Origin: Pontibacter vulgaris
Lineage (GTDB): Bacteria > Bacteroidota > Bacteroidia > Cytophagales > Hymenobacteraceae
Direction of reading: 5' to 3'
Length of the DNA: 64,000 nucleotides
Assembly (NCBI RefSeq): GCF_022758145.1
Contig: NZ_JAJVDH010000003.1
Span: 1 to 64,000 of the forward strand
Shown here: positions 45,478 through 53,390 of the stretch, in pieces
Numbering within the stretch: position 1 is the stretch's first letter
Layout of the letters: each line of letters starts with the position of its first letter
Made by a program: the position numbers and the translations under genes
The notes under the pieces: model-generated
Databases searched by the model: none
What the model was told of the DNA's origin: nothing
The model's input: the letters and a program-made list of their open reading frames with translations, nothing else

Positions 45478-45883
45478 TGCTGTAATTCTTCTTAATGATT
45501 AGTTTTAAGATTATTTTTATTGAGAGAATGGGAATGAAAATAAGTAAACTAATAGCGATAAATGAGTAAATATAGGTTTCCCAATTTCTGTAATCAGTTA
45601 GTCGGTTTAATACTCCTGATCTATCTAAAATTATAATTCCCAAATAGGCTATTACAGAATATAATAAGGGGGTTAAGCATACTGCTGTTACTTTGATAAA
45701 TTTTCTTCTTGCAATAAGTACCTGACTCTTGCGGGTTAAAATATTAGTGAAGATGACCGTAGAGCCTATCCATATCAAAACCATTACTCCTAATTCAAGA
45801 AACATTCTTTTAAATTTATTATTCGCTAATTCAGGTAACGTACTAGTGTAAACGACGGCGAGGCAATCGGCCGTGGCTGGCAT
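45473..45883 (-). CDS. hypothetical membrane protein
   Basis: I do not recognise this protein. The frame gives 136 residues with three hydrophobic helices (LELGVMVLIWIGSTVIFTNI, TAVCLTPLLYSVIAYLGIII and SFIAISLLIFIPILSIKIIL) and a Lys-rich C-terminus. The first ~17 codons run through a palindromic element (45836-45896), so the true start may be further in, for example the Met at 45805 (MFLELGVMV). Base composition is AT-rich compared with genes on both sides. It follows the N-acetyltransferase gene by 10 bp and both may belong to one acquired block. Confidence 0.5.
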   Translation of the reverse strand: MPATADCLAVVYTSTLPELANNKFKRMFLELGVMVLIWIGSTVIFTNILTRKSQVLIARRKFIKVTAVCLTPLLYSVIAYLGIIILDRSGVLNRLTDYRNWETYIYSFIAISLLIFIPILSIKIILKLIIKKNYSR

Positions 45884-45896
45884 TTACACCTTGTTA
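45836..45896. repeat. Palindromic element between low-GC genes, attC-like in shape
   Basis: Nested inverted pairs: TAAC (45836-45839) with GTTA (45893-45896), GTGTAAA (45846-45852) with TTTACAC (45883-45889), and ACGGC (45855-45859) with GCCGT (45870-45874). It lies just after the stop of the N-acetyltransferase gene. The R-box consensus of integron attC sites is only partly met. Confidence 0.5.
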
Positions 45897-46658
45897 GCAA
45901 TTGCCGTTTATTTCAATATTGAAATGTTCCTTGAGGTAAAATTCGAATAGTTCTTCATCAAATTCTATTATGCTCTCGGTATCACCATCGGTTATCTTTA
46001 ATTGTGTGTTGTTAAGCGTTTTTCGCCCGTTTTTGGTAATTATAGAAATAACCTTTTTGCTTGTGAAGTGCGACTCCTTGCTAGTTTGGTGGAATTCGCA
46101 CATTCCCTCAAACTCCCAGAATTCTCTTTCATTTACTTTAAATAAATACTGAGGAACCAAATTTCCATTCCCGTCAACTAAGTTTATCCTCAGGTAATCA
46201 TCATAGGCCTTGTCGAACCTGAATGATCCAAACTCATCGCTTAAGTTAATACCAAGTAATATTTCAAGTGGTTTGTAGGAAAACTTCCCAAAGCCTACAT
46301 CTACCAGATAGTTCTCCCCATTTATATTAGCCACAATAGCCAAGTGGTCGTATTCCGCTCCATAAGTCTCGTCTTTGGAATAAACCCTGCCTGAAACCAT
46401 CTTTACGTCAAACCCTATGTTCTTGAGAAGGTGGTAAAACAGCCCATTTAATTCATAACAAAACCCACCTCTGCGGTTGAGGACTACCTTTTTGTAAATG
46501 GAGGCTATATCTAATTTTATCTTATTGTTATAGTGAATGTCTAAATTCTCGAAAGGTATACTCAACAAATGAGCCGCCTGAAGCTCAAAAAGCACTTCCT
46601 TGCTTACAGAAATTTGGCTTTTGAAATTTAACCTGTCAAGATATAACTGAATATTCAT
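45894..46658 (-). CDS. arylamine N-acetyltransferase
   Basis: A 254-residue NAT. The Cys-His-Asp triad is visible: Cys67 in NRRGGFCYELNGLFYHLL, His105 in EYDHLAIVANI, and Asp120 in YLVDVGFGKFSYKPLEI. The N-terminus (YLDRLNFKSQISVSKEVLF) and the block LLSIPFENLDIHYN match the family. It transfers acetyl from acetyl-CoA to arylamines, hydrazines or, in biosynthetic paralogs, closes polyketide rings. It overlaps the FMN reductase upstream by 4 bp (ATGA), so the two are co-translated, suggesting a detoxification pair (nitro or azo reduction followed by N-acetylation); that is inference. AT-rich composition suggests transfer. Confidence 0.92.
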   Translation of the reverse strand: MNIQLYLDRLNFKSQISVSKEVLFELQAAHLLSIPFENLDIHYNNKIKLDIASIYKKVVLNRRGGFCYELNGLFYHLLKNIGFDVKMVSGRVYSKDETYGAEYDHLAIVANINGENYLVDVGFGKFSYKPLEILLGINLSDEFGSFRFDKAYDDYLRINLVDGNGNLVPQYLFKVNEREFWEFEGMCEFHQTSKESHFTSKKVISIITKNGRKTLNNTQLKITDGDTESIIEFDEELFEFYLKEHFNIEINGNC

Positions 46659-47161
46659 CCCCTTACACCCTTTAAAAAAGCCTCCACTTCGGCTTCATTG
46701 ATTACAGGAAGGCCATTCTCCTCCATACAATACATACTTCCCAGATAGGTCATGCCTAAATACTTTGCTGTTTCAATAAAGGGCATATAAAACCCTTCTT
46801 TTAACTCCTGGTCACAACCACAGCAAACAATGGCCATCTCCATTCCTCTTAATTTTCTGCCTGTTTCTTTTTCTGTTTTCAAACAATCTGAGAGACGGTC
46901 AAAGAAGATTTTCATGGTCCCGCTCATGGAGTACCAATATACAAGGGTGGCAAAAACAATAATCTGATAGGATTCTACTATATGCCTGATCAGAGGGAGA
47001 AAATCGTCATCCCTGTTATTAAATTCATAGTCGAATTTTCCAATTATTTTGGTATTCAGATCTATGATTGGGAAATCAGTTCTTGCGCCAATAAAAGAAG
47101 CTATTTTCCTGGTAGTACCATTACTATTAGAACTGCCTAAAATTATGATACCACTCTTCAT
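46655..47161 (-). CDS. NAD(P)H-dependent FMN reductase (flavodoxin fold)
   Basis: A 168-residue flavodoxin-like reductase. The phosphate loop GIIILGSSNSNGTTRKIASF at the N-terminus and the block VFATLVYWYSMSGTMKIFFD near residues 69-88 (FMN contact, PxYxxxxxGxxKxxxDR pattern with a Tyr in place of Pro-Val) place it in the NADPH-dependent FMN reductase/NAD(P)H oxidoreductase family. The C-terminal IETAKYLGMTYLGSMYCMEE is typical. It may reduce quinones, nitro or azo compounds. The downstream N-acetyltransferase overlaps by 4 bp. Composition is AT-rich. No promoter was recognised upstream; a perfect palindrome CCTGCTAGCAGG lies near 47201-47214. Confidence 0.85.
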   Translation of the reverse strand: MKSGIIILGSSNSNGTTRKIASFIGARTDFPIIDLNTKIIGKFDYEFNNRDDDFLPLIRHIVESYQIIVFATLVYWYSMSGTMKIFFDRLSDCLKTEKETGRKLRGMEMAIVCCGCDQELKEGFYMPFIETAKYLGMTYLGSMYCMEENGLPVINEAEVEAFLKGVRG

Positions 47162-47309
47162 TCTGATTAAAATTCCTGAATTTAGGTTATTGCTAACTCC
47201 CTGCTAGCAGGAGTACCTACTCCTACTAGCTGCACTATAAATGCGGAATAATTTAATAATCCTACACCCACTGGCTACAACTAAATTTAAAACAAATAAC
47301 TTCAGTTTG

Positions 47310-48407
47310 CTATAACTTCTCCAGCCAGTCCTCCACCTCCTGCACATCTATAGTGTAATTTTCACGGGCATCGCCTATACTGCCGATAACAGCCGCATAT
47401 TCAAACCCAAGCCCTTTGCTTAGCAGGAAATAATGTGTCTTTATGAGATTGGCAGGATGAAATTCCAAAACCTTACTCTGCTCAGAAAATAACAGGTTTG
47501 TGAGGCCGGCACCATGTGGCGCAACTATAACTTCTGAAGTATAAAACAACTGCACCTGCTCCTTGTAGCTTAATTCCTCAGCACGAACGATTTCAAAATT
47601 ATACCTGGCAAGTATCGGTAAAAGATCCTGCTCATTCAGAACACGGCGGGTTTTGGCGTTGGCCCTACTGATGTAAATGCGGTTTTTATTTCCGGTTTGC
47701 TTTACCTGGTAGCCTTTCCATATTTTATTTTGCAGCCACGCTCCCACCTCTGTAGGTAGGTAACCGCTTTGGGCATTGGCTATAAACGACGGAAGTATAA
47801 ATTCTTCGACCTCCCACTTTTCATGCTTGCCAATGTATGCAAGTTTAGCCTGCGGGTACTCCTGAACTATAAATTCAAGCGTCTGAAGCATATAAGACGG
47901 CAGATCGCGGCGCATGATGATATGGATTGGCTCCTTAATTTCCAGTAACAGATAGTATAAACGAGGCAGGCAATCGAAAAACCAGTGATAATTGTTATTA
48001 GCGGCCCAGGGCAAATGCAGGATGGAAGTATAAATTCCTTTTTTATACTTTGGCAACAACAGAGCAGGCGTTTTAAATGCCGGAGACTTTGCCAACCGGC
48101 TTACATCAAACACTGATTCCACAACCAGTTTACCTTCTAAAACTACAGCACCCGAATTGCCAAGAAATTCCGCATTTGGCAACCGCACCAGGTATTGGTC
48201 TTTTACCCGGTAGCCTAAACTGTAATCTATGCTATAGTTAAAGCTCGCAGCCGATTGCTCGAGAAATGCTTTTTCCTGTTCATTAAAGTATAAAACCTGC
48301 GTTGGCGCCATCCCTTTTTTAGAAGCATGGTGCAGCACCGAAGTATAACGGAAATAGTAACCGGCGGCATGTAATATCCCGAAGAGTGCCTTCTTAAGCA
48401 TATGCAT
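47310..48407 (-). CDS. GT61-family glycosyltransferase (DUF563)
   Basis: A 365-residue protein of glycosyltransferase family 61. The family core is seen in YTSILHLPWAANNNYHWFFD near residues 128-147 (the WxxNxxHxxxD-like block) and RIYISRANAKTRRVLNEQDL near 243. The C-terminal signature is VIVAPHGAGLTNLLFSEQSK near 294-313. GT61 enzymes act in xylosyl- or other glycan transfer in many bacteria as part of capsule or LPS loci. It is divergent from the pse locus on its right and may share its regulation. The donor sugar is unknown. Confidence 0.85.
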   Translation of the reverse strand: MHMLKKALFGILHAAGYYFRYTSVLHHASKKGMAPTQVLYFNEQEKAFLEQSAASFNYSIDYSLGYRVKDQYLVRLPNAEFLGNSGAVVLEGKLVVESVFDVSRLAKSPAFKTPALLLPKYKKGIYTSILHLPWAANNNYHWFFDCLPRLYYLLLEIKEPIHIIMRRDLPSYMLQTLEFIVQEYPQAKLAYIGKHEKWEVEEFILPSFIANAQSGYLPTEVGAWLQNKIWKGYQVKQTGNKNRIYISRANAKTRRVLNEQDLLPILARYNFEIVRAEELSYKEQVQLFYTSEVIVAPHGAGLTNLLFSEQSKVLEFHPANLIKTHYFLLSKGLGFEYAAVIGSIGDARENYTIDVQEVEDWLEKL

Positions 48408-48560
48408 TAAAAGTATAGCCTGAAAGGTACAAAATTAATGTCTCAGAGTATAGAAAACTGCTAATAGAAGCTATCTACGTTAAAAAGATAGTTTATCTGC
48501 TATTAATTCAGAACCAAGCATTCGGAACTAGTACATGAATCATGTAAATTGCATCCCAAA

Positions 48561-48603
48561 TGGGTATAAAAATCTACCCAAAGTATAAAGTATAAAACAC
48601 AGC
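48561..48603 (+). promoter_or_regulatory. Hairpin and AAGTATA direct repeats before pseB
   Basis: TGGGTA (48561-48566) pairs with TACCCA (48575-48580), loop of 8. Two direct AAAGTATAAA copies follow (48580-48597) up to 7 bp before the ATG. A leader or operator role is possible; no known factor site is recognised. Confidence 0.3.
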
Positions 48604-49623
48604 ATGGCATTAGACCTTAATCACAAGTCTATATTGGTAACGGGCGGCACGGGCTCGTTCGGAAAGAAATTTGTAGAAATGGTGTACGCACGTTTCCCGG
48701 ATGTGAAGCGCCTTGTGATCTACTCCCGCGACGAGCTGAAGCAATTCGAAATGTCGCAAACTTTCCCACACAGCAAGTATAAATCCATCCGTTATTTTAT
48801 TGGCGATGTGCGCGACGGTGAGCGCTTTAAGCGTGCATGCGAAGGTATTGATATCATTATCCATGCGGCGGCCATGAAACAGGTGCCTGCTGCGGAGTAT
48901 AACCCGATGGAGTGCATCAAAACGAACGTGTTGGGCGCCGAAAACATCATTAACGCAGCCCTGGATAGCGGTGTAAAGGATGTTGTGGCGCTGTCTACAG
49001 ATAAGGCTGCTGCGCCTATTAACCTTTACGGCGCTACCAAACTGTGTTCAGATAAACTGTTTGTGGCTGCCAACAACATGAAAGGCAAGCGCGACATTAA
49101 GTTCTCGGTAGTCCGTTATGGCAACGTAATCGGTTCGCGTGGCTCGGTGGTGCCGTTCTTTTTGAAAAAGCGCGAAGAAGGTATTTTACCCATCACACAC
49201 CCGGACATGACCCGCTTTAATATCTCGTTGGAGGAAGGCGTAGAAATGGTATTTCATGCCCTGGAAACGCACTGGGGTGGCGAGATCTTTGTTCCTAAAA
49301 TTCCATCGTACGTAATTACAGAGCTTGCCAAAGCTATCGGACCAGATTGCGAGCAGCAAATCGTAGGCATCCGCCCGGGCGAGAAACTGCACGAGGAAAT
49401 GATCACCGAGACGGACTCACTAAACACGGTGGAGCTGGATAAATATTACGTTATACTTCCGTCTACCCCAACCTGGACAACCGAGCAGTTCCTGGAAGCA
49501 TTTAACGGAAAAATGGTGCCACTGGGCTTTAAGTATAACTCCGGCACCAACGACGAATGGCTGGATGCTGAGCAACTTCGCGACCAGATCCGCCAGCACG
49601 TAGATCCGAACTTTGCCGTTTAA
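48604..49623 (+). CDS. pseB: UDP-N-acetylglucosamine 4,6-dehydratase (inverting), PseB
   Basis: A 339-residue SDR-family dehydratase. The NADP loop is ILVTGGTGSFGKKFVEMVYA near residues 10-29. The PseB signature AAAMKQVPAAEYNPMECIKT near 95-114 and the catalytic YGATK with STDKAAAPINLYGATKLCSD near 138 distinguish it from retaining dehydratases. It converts UDP-GlcNAc to the 4-keto-6-deoxy-L-arabino sugar, the first step of pseudaminic acid synthesis. It begins the + strand locus that continues with pseC 27 bp downstream, and is divergent from the GT61 gene. Confidence 0.95.
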   Translation: MALDLNHKSILVTGGTGSFGKKFVEMVYARFPDVKRLVIYSRDELKQFEMSQTFPHSKYKSIRYFIGDVRDGERFKRACEGIDIIIHAAAMKQVPAAEYNPMECIKTNVLGAENIINAALDSGVKDVVALSTDKAAAPINLYGATKLCSDKLFVAANNMKGKRDIKFSVVRYGNVIGSRGSVVPFFLKKREEGILPITHPDMTRFNISLEEGVEMVFHALETHWGGEIFVPKIPSYVITELAKAIGPDCEQQIVGIRPGEKLHEEMITETDSLNTVELDKYYVILPSTPTWTTEQFLEAFNGKMVPLGFKYNSGTNDEWLDAEQLRDQIRQHVDPNFAV

Positions 49624-49650
49624 AGAATTAAGACACAAGATTTCAAACGC

Positions 49651-50859
49651 GTGACTCAGAACTCAGAACTCAAAACTATTCGCAAGCCTATCCCTTACGG
49701 ACGGCAGCACATAACCCAGGAAGATATTGATGCGGTGGTAGAAACGCTGCAATCTGATTTTCTGACCCAAGGGCCAAAGGTAGCAGAGTTTGAACAGGCT
49801 TTTGCTGCTTATGTTGGGGCTAAATATGCCGTTGCTGTTAGTAATGGTACTGCGGCCTTGCACCTATGTACCATGGCCTTGGGAGTGAATGAGGAATCGC
49901 GGGTAATTACAACACCCATCACGTTTGTAGCTTCGGCTAATTGCGTACGCTACTGTGGCGGCACAGTAGAGTTTGCTGATATAGACCCTGCCACTGCCCT
50001 ACTGGATATTACTAAAGTGCGTGCATTATTGGAGAGCAAACCAAAAGGCTATTACACAGGTGTTATACCAGTAGACTTTGCCGGCAACCCGGTAAACCTG
50101 GAAGAATACCGTAAACTGGCAGATGAGTATGGACTCTGGATCATAGAAGATGCCTGCCATGCGCCGGGCGGTTATTTTACAGATAGTAAGGGCGAAAAGC
50201 AGCTTTGCGGCAACGGAAAGTTTGCGAACCTGGCTATTTTCTCTTTCCACCCGGTAAAACACATTGCCACCGGCGAAGGCGGCATGATTACCACCAATGA
50301 CGAAGCACTTTACCAGAAGCTTCTGCTCTACCGTACCCATGGCATCACCCGTGACCCGCAACTGCTCGAAGAAAACCATGGCGGCTGGTACATGGAAATG
50401 CAGGAACTGGGCTACAACTATAGAATGCCGGATATGCTTTGCGCCCTGGGCGTTACCCAGTTACAGCGTGCCGAAGCCGGCCTTGCGCGTCGTAAAGGCA
50501 TAGCCAAAGTATATGATGAGGCATTTGCTGAAGTAGCAGGTATTGAAGTACTGGGCACATCTGCTGAGGCTATCTCTGAGAACGGCGATACTGGCCATGC
50601 TTACCACTTATATGTTATAAAAATAGCTAATCGTAAAGGCTTATACGACTTCCTGCGACAGCACAACATTTTTGCCCAGGTGCACTACATTCCGGCGCAT
50701 ACCATGCCATATTACCGTGGCCTTGGGTTTAAAAAAGGTGATTTCCCGGAATCGGAGCACTACTACAGCGCATGCCTGAGCCTGCCGATGTACCCTAGTT
50801 TGACAGCTGAAGAGCAGGAATTTGTGATTGCGAAAGTGAAGGAATTCGTGGGCAGGTAA
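49651..50859 (+). CDS. pseC: UDP-4-amino-4,6-dideoxy-N-acetyl-beta-L-altrosamine transaminase, PseC
   Basis: A 402-residue DegT/DnrJ/EryC1 PLP aminotransferase with a GTG start. It begins IPYGRQHITQEDIDAVVETL, the typical PseC N-terminus. DACHAPGG near residue 170 and the PLP lysine in IFSFHPVKHIATGEGGMITT near 198-217 are present. YRMPDMLCALGVTQL near 258 is the family dimer block. It aminates the PseB product using glutamate. The upstream DNA (49636-49680) has short direct repeats of ACTCAGA around the start codon, which makes the exact N-terminus slightly uncertain. Confidence 0.94.
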   Translation: MTQNSELKTIRKPIPYGRQHITQEDIDAVVETLQSDFLTQGPKVAEFEQAFAAYVGAKYAVAVSNGTAALHLCTMALGVNEESRVITTPITFVASANCVRYCGGTVEFADIDPATALLDITKVRALLESKPKGYYTGVIPVDFAGNPVNLEEYRKLADEYGLWIIEDACHAPGGYFTDSKGEKQLCGNGKFANLAIFSFHPVKHIATGEGGMITTNDEALYQKLLLYRTHGITRDPQLLEENHGGWYMEMQELGYNYRMPDMLCALGVTQLQRAEAGLARRKGIAKVYDEAFAEVAGIEVLGTSAEAISENGDTGHAYHLYVIKIANRKGLYDFLRQHNIFAQVHYIPAHTMPYYRGLGFKKGDFPESEHYYSACLSLPMYPSLTAEEQEFVIAKVKEFVGR

Positions 50860-50866
50860 TTTCACA

Positions 50867-51754
50867 ATGGCAGCAGGTTTCAGAACAGAAAAAATTGTAT
50901 TAGGTACTGTACAGTTCGGTTTGAACTACGGTATAAGCAATACCAAAGGACAAGTGCCGCTGGAGGAAGTCTGCCGCATAGTAGACTATGCCTATAACCA
51001 TGGCGTAACCACGCTGGACACGGCTGCTGCCTACGGTGAAAGCGAAATTATACTTGGTAAAGCTTTAAAAGAAACCGGGCTCAAATTCAATATTATCTCT
51101 AAACTTCCACTTGTTCAATCTGCTGGTGAGGTTCGTAAAATAGTCGAAGCTTCTCTCTATAAGTTAGGAGTATCAACTTTACAGGGTTATATGCTGCACA
51201 GCTTCAGCATTTACCAGCAGCATCCGGAAGTATTGGAACAGCTATACTTACTGGAAGAAGAAGGCCTGATCTCGAACATTGGATTCTCTTTATACCACCC
51301 ATCAGAAGCACAGGAATTACTGGAAAAAAATATCAATTTCAACCTTACACAGTTTCCATACAGCGTTTTCGATCAGCGATTTGATGAGGTGATGCCTGCT
51401 CTCAAAACGAAAGGTATTGAGACACATGTTCGCTCCGTATTCCTGCAAGGGCTGTTTTTTATGCAACCTTATAGCCTCCCGCCCTATTTTGCCGGGGTAG
51501 CAGATAGTCTTCGCTCTTTGCAGAATAAGGCAATTAAGGCAGCTATACCTTTAGAGGCTGTATTAATGCATTTTGTGCTAAACCAACCCAATATTGATAA
51601 GATTGTGATTGGTGTTGATAGCCTTACTGCCTTACAGGAAAATCTAAGTATAAATCAGTATGCATCCCAAGTGCAGAGTTTGATACCAGAACTCAAAAAG
51701 TATAAAGTAGCAGATGAAAATATTTTGCTGCCTTACAAATGGAATATAGCATGA
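50867..51754 (+). CDS. aldo/keto reductase in the pse locus
   Basis: A 295-residue aldo/keto reductase. Catalytic-type residues are seen in DTAAAYGESEIILGKAL near residues 45-61 (Asp, Tyr), SKLPLVQSAGE near 80 (Lys) and YMLHSFSIYQQ near 106 (His). The fold block ISNIGFSLYHPSEAQELL near 138 follows. Aldo/keto reductases recur in nonulosonic acid gene clusters next to SDR and SpsF-like genes, but their step is not established. It could reduce a keto-sugar side product or act on a different precursor. It ends with ATGA overlap to the SDR gene, so the two are co-translated. Confidence 0.86.
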   Translation: MAAGFRTEKIVLGTVQFGLNYGISNTKGQVPLEEVCRIVDYAYNHGVTTLDTAAAYGESEIILGKALKETGLKFNIISKLPLVQSAGEVRKIVEASLYKLGVSTLQGYMLHSFSIYQQHPEVLEQLYLLEEEGLISNIGFSLYHPSEAQELLEKNINFNLTQFPYSVFDQRFDEVMPALKTKGIETHVRSVFLQGLFFMQPYSLPPYFAGVADSLRSLQNKAIKAAIPLEAVLMHFVLNQPNIDKIVIGVDSLTALQENLSINQYASQVQSLIPELKKYKVADENILLPYKWNIA

Positions 51755-52542
51755 TTAACTCCCTGAACAGCCTTTTCTCATTGCAAGGCAAAGTGGCTTT
51801 GGTTACCGGTGGTTACGGCCATCTGGGTAGTGCCATAACTATGGGCCTGGCAGAGGCGGGCGCTGAAGTATACGTACTGGGACGAAGTCAGCAAAAATTT
51901 AAAGATGCATTCCAGAAAGAAAAACTGCCAAATTTATACTTCCAGCATTGCGATATTGCAGACTCGGCAAGTATAGCCAGAGCCTTTCAGGAAGTGCACA
52001 CGCAGCACCAGCGCCTGGATATCCTGGTAAATAATGCCTTCTATTCTGCAGGCCAGAACCCGGAACAACTCACAGACGAACAATGGGCATTTGGCATAGA
52101 CGGTAACCTGAACAGCGTTTACCGCTGCATCCGCGAGGTTATTCCTTTCATGAAAGCACAACAATCAGGCAGGATCATTAACGTAGCCTCTATGTATGGG
52201 GTGGTTTCTCCTGACTTCAATATTTACGAAGAGAGCCCAGCCTCGCTTAATCCGCCCCATTATGGTGCTGCAAAAGCAGGTGTGGTACAACTTACCAAAT
52301 ATTTTGCTTGTTACCTGGCTCAGCAAGGCATTACTGTAAATTGTATAAGCCCGGGCCCTTTCCCAAATCCGAATGTGCAACAGGATGAAGTATTTATAGA
52401 GCAGCTCAACAGAAAGAACCCGATGGGCAGAATTGGCCAACCTGAAGAATTAAAGGGAGCTTTTGTTTTCTTTGCATCTGATGCATCTTCATATATAACA
52501 GGCCAGAACCTGATGGTAGACGGAGGCTGGACAGCATGGTAA
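51751..52542 (+). CDS. short-chain dehydrogenase/reductase in the pse locus
   Basis: A 263-residue classical SDR. The loop VALVTGGYGHLGSAITMGLA near residues 15-34, NNAF near 95, catalytic Ser in RIINVASMYG and YxxxK in HYGAAKAGVVQ near 172, and the C-terminal ITGQNLMVDGGWT are all present. I use ATG 51751, which overlaps the previous stop (ATGA), not the longer frame from 51739. It is co-translated with the aldo/keto reductase and overlaps pseF by 7 bp. A role in nonulosonic acid tailoring, such as C-5/C-7 or side-chain keto reduction, is inferred from position. Confidence 0.88.
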   Translation: MINSLNSLFSLQGKVALVTGGYGHLGSAITMGLAEAGAEVYVLGRSQQKFKDAFQKEKLPNLYFQHCDIADSASIARAFQEVHTQHQRLDILVNNAFYSAGQNPEQLTDEQWAFGIDGNLNSVYRCIREVIPFMKAQQSGRIINVASMYGVVSPDFNIYEESPASLNPPHYGAAKAGVVQLTKYFACYLAQQGITVNCISPGPFPNPNVQQDEVFIEQLNRKNPMGRIGQPEELKGAFVFFASDASSYITGQNLMVDGGWTAW

Positions 52543-53390
52543 ACCCTCCTCACATTGGTGCCGTTATACAGGTAAGGTTAGGCTCTGAGCGATTACCAAA
52601 CAAAGCCTTGCTCCCACTTCCCTTTGGTGGTGGCCCTGCTTTATTGGACCATGTCATTATCAGAGCCCTGGAAAGTAAACTGATAACTTCTGTTGTAGTT
52701 GCAACCACAGATACATCAAAAGACAATGCAATAGCTATTTTCTGCCAGGCCAAGGGTATAACATGCTACAGAGGCAGCGAAGAAAATGTACTCGACAGGT
52801 TTTACCAGGCAGCCCGCCAAAAAGAATTAGATGTAGTAGTAAGGCTGACTGGTGACAATCCTTGTATTGTACCTGCCATACTAGATAAGGCCATTACAAC
52901 TCATATTTCACAGCAAAACGATTACACCCGCACCGAGGGTTTACCATTAGGTACTAACCTGGAAATAATGGCATTTGCTGCCTTGGAACAAGCTCATGAG
53001 CATGCAACAGAAACCTTTGAGCACGAACATGTTACTCCCTACTTATATAGTAGCAAGCAAGACTTTAAAGTCGCAAAGCTAGATTATAGTAATGAAGTAA
53101 ACATGCAATTACAAAATGTCCGCCTAACAGTAGATTACCCAAGCGATTTTGCTATGTTGTCGTTGCTGCTCGAGAAAGTAAATGACTTAGAAAAAAGCTT
53201 TAGTTTTCAGGCAATGGAAGAAGTGTTGCAAAAGTATCCTTGGTTACCGGAAATAAACAGTTCTAACAGCCAGAAGAAAGTATACTTTTCAGAAGAAGTA
53301 GAATTGGCAGATGCGAAAAGCTTGTTAATGCGTTATGGTATGGAAAAGGCAGCAACTGTTATCGAGAACTACAAAACCCATGAGTCCTAA
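52536..53390 (+). CDS. pseF: pseudaminic acid cytidylyltransferase-type protein (SpsF/PseF)
   Basis: A 284-residue nucleotidyltransferase of the SpsF/CMP-sugar synthase family. The nucleotide-binding stretch is IGAVIQVRLGSERLPNKALL at the N-terminus, followed by VVVATTDTSKDNAIA near 50, CYRGSEENVLDRFYQAARQ near 75 and RLTGDNPCIV near 102. It activates the nine-carbon sugar with CTP to the CMP form in pathways of this kind. The gene overlaps both neighbours (7 bp upstream, 11 bp downstream). SpsF-like proteins are less certain cytidylyltransferases than PseF proper, so the step is assigned mainly on position. Confidence 0.8.
   Translation: MVNPPHIGAVIQVRLGSERLPNKALLPLPFGGGPALLDHVIIRALESKLITSVVVATTDTSKDNAIAIFCQAKGITCYRGSEENVLDRFYQAARQKELDVVVRLTGDNPCIVPAILDKAITTHISQQNDYTRTEGLPLGTNLEIMAFAALEQAHEHATETFEHEHVTPYLYSSKQDFKVAKLDYSNEVNMQLQNVRLTVDYPSDFAMLSLLLEKVNDLEKSFSFQAMEEVLQKYPWLPEINSSNSQKKVYFSEEVELADAKSLLMRYGMEKAATVIENYKTHES

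Noticed and set aside
45836..45896. Calling the palindrome a true integron attC site
   Set aside because: The R' box does not fit GTTRRRY and no integrase is in the window, so only an attC-like shape is claimed.
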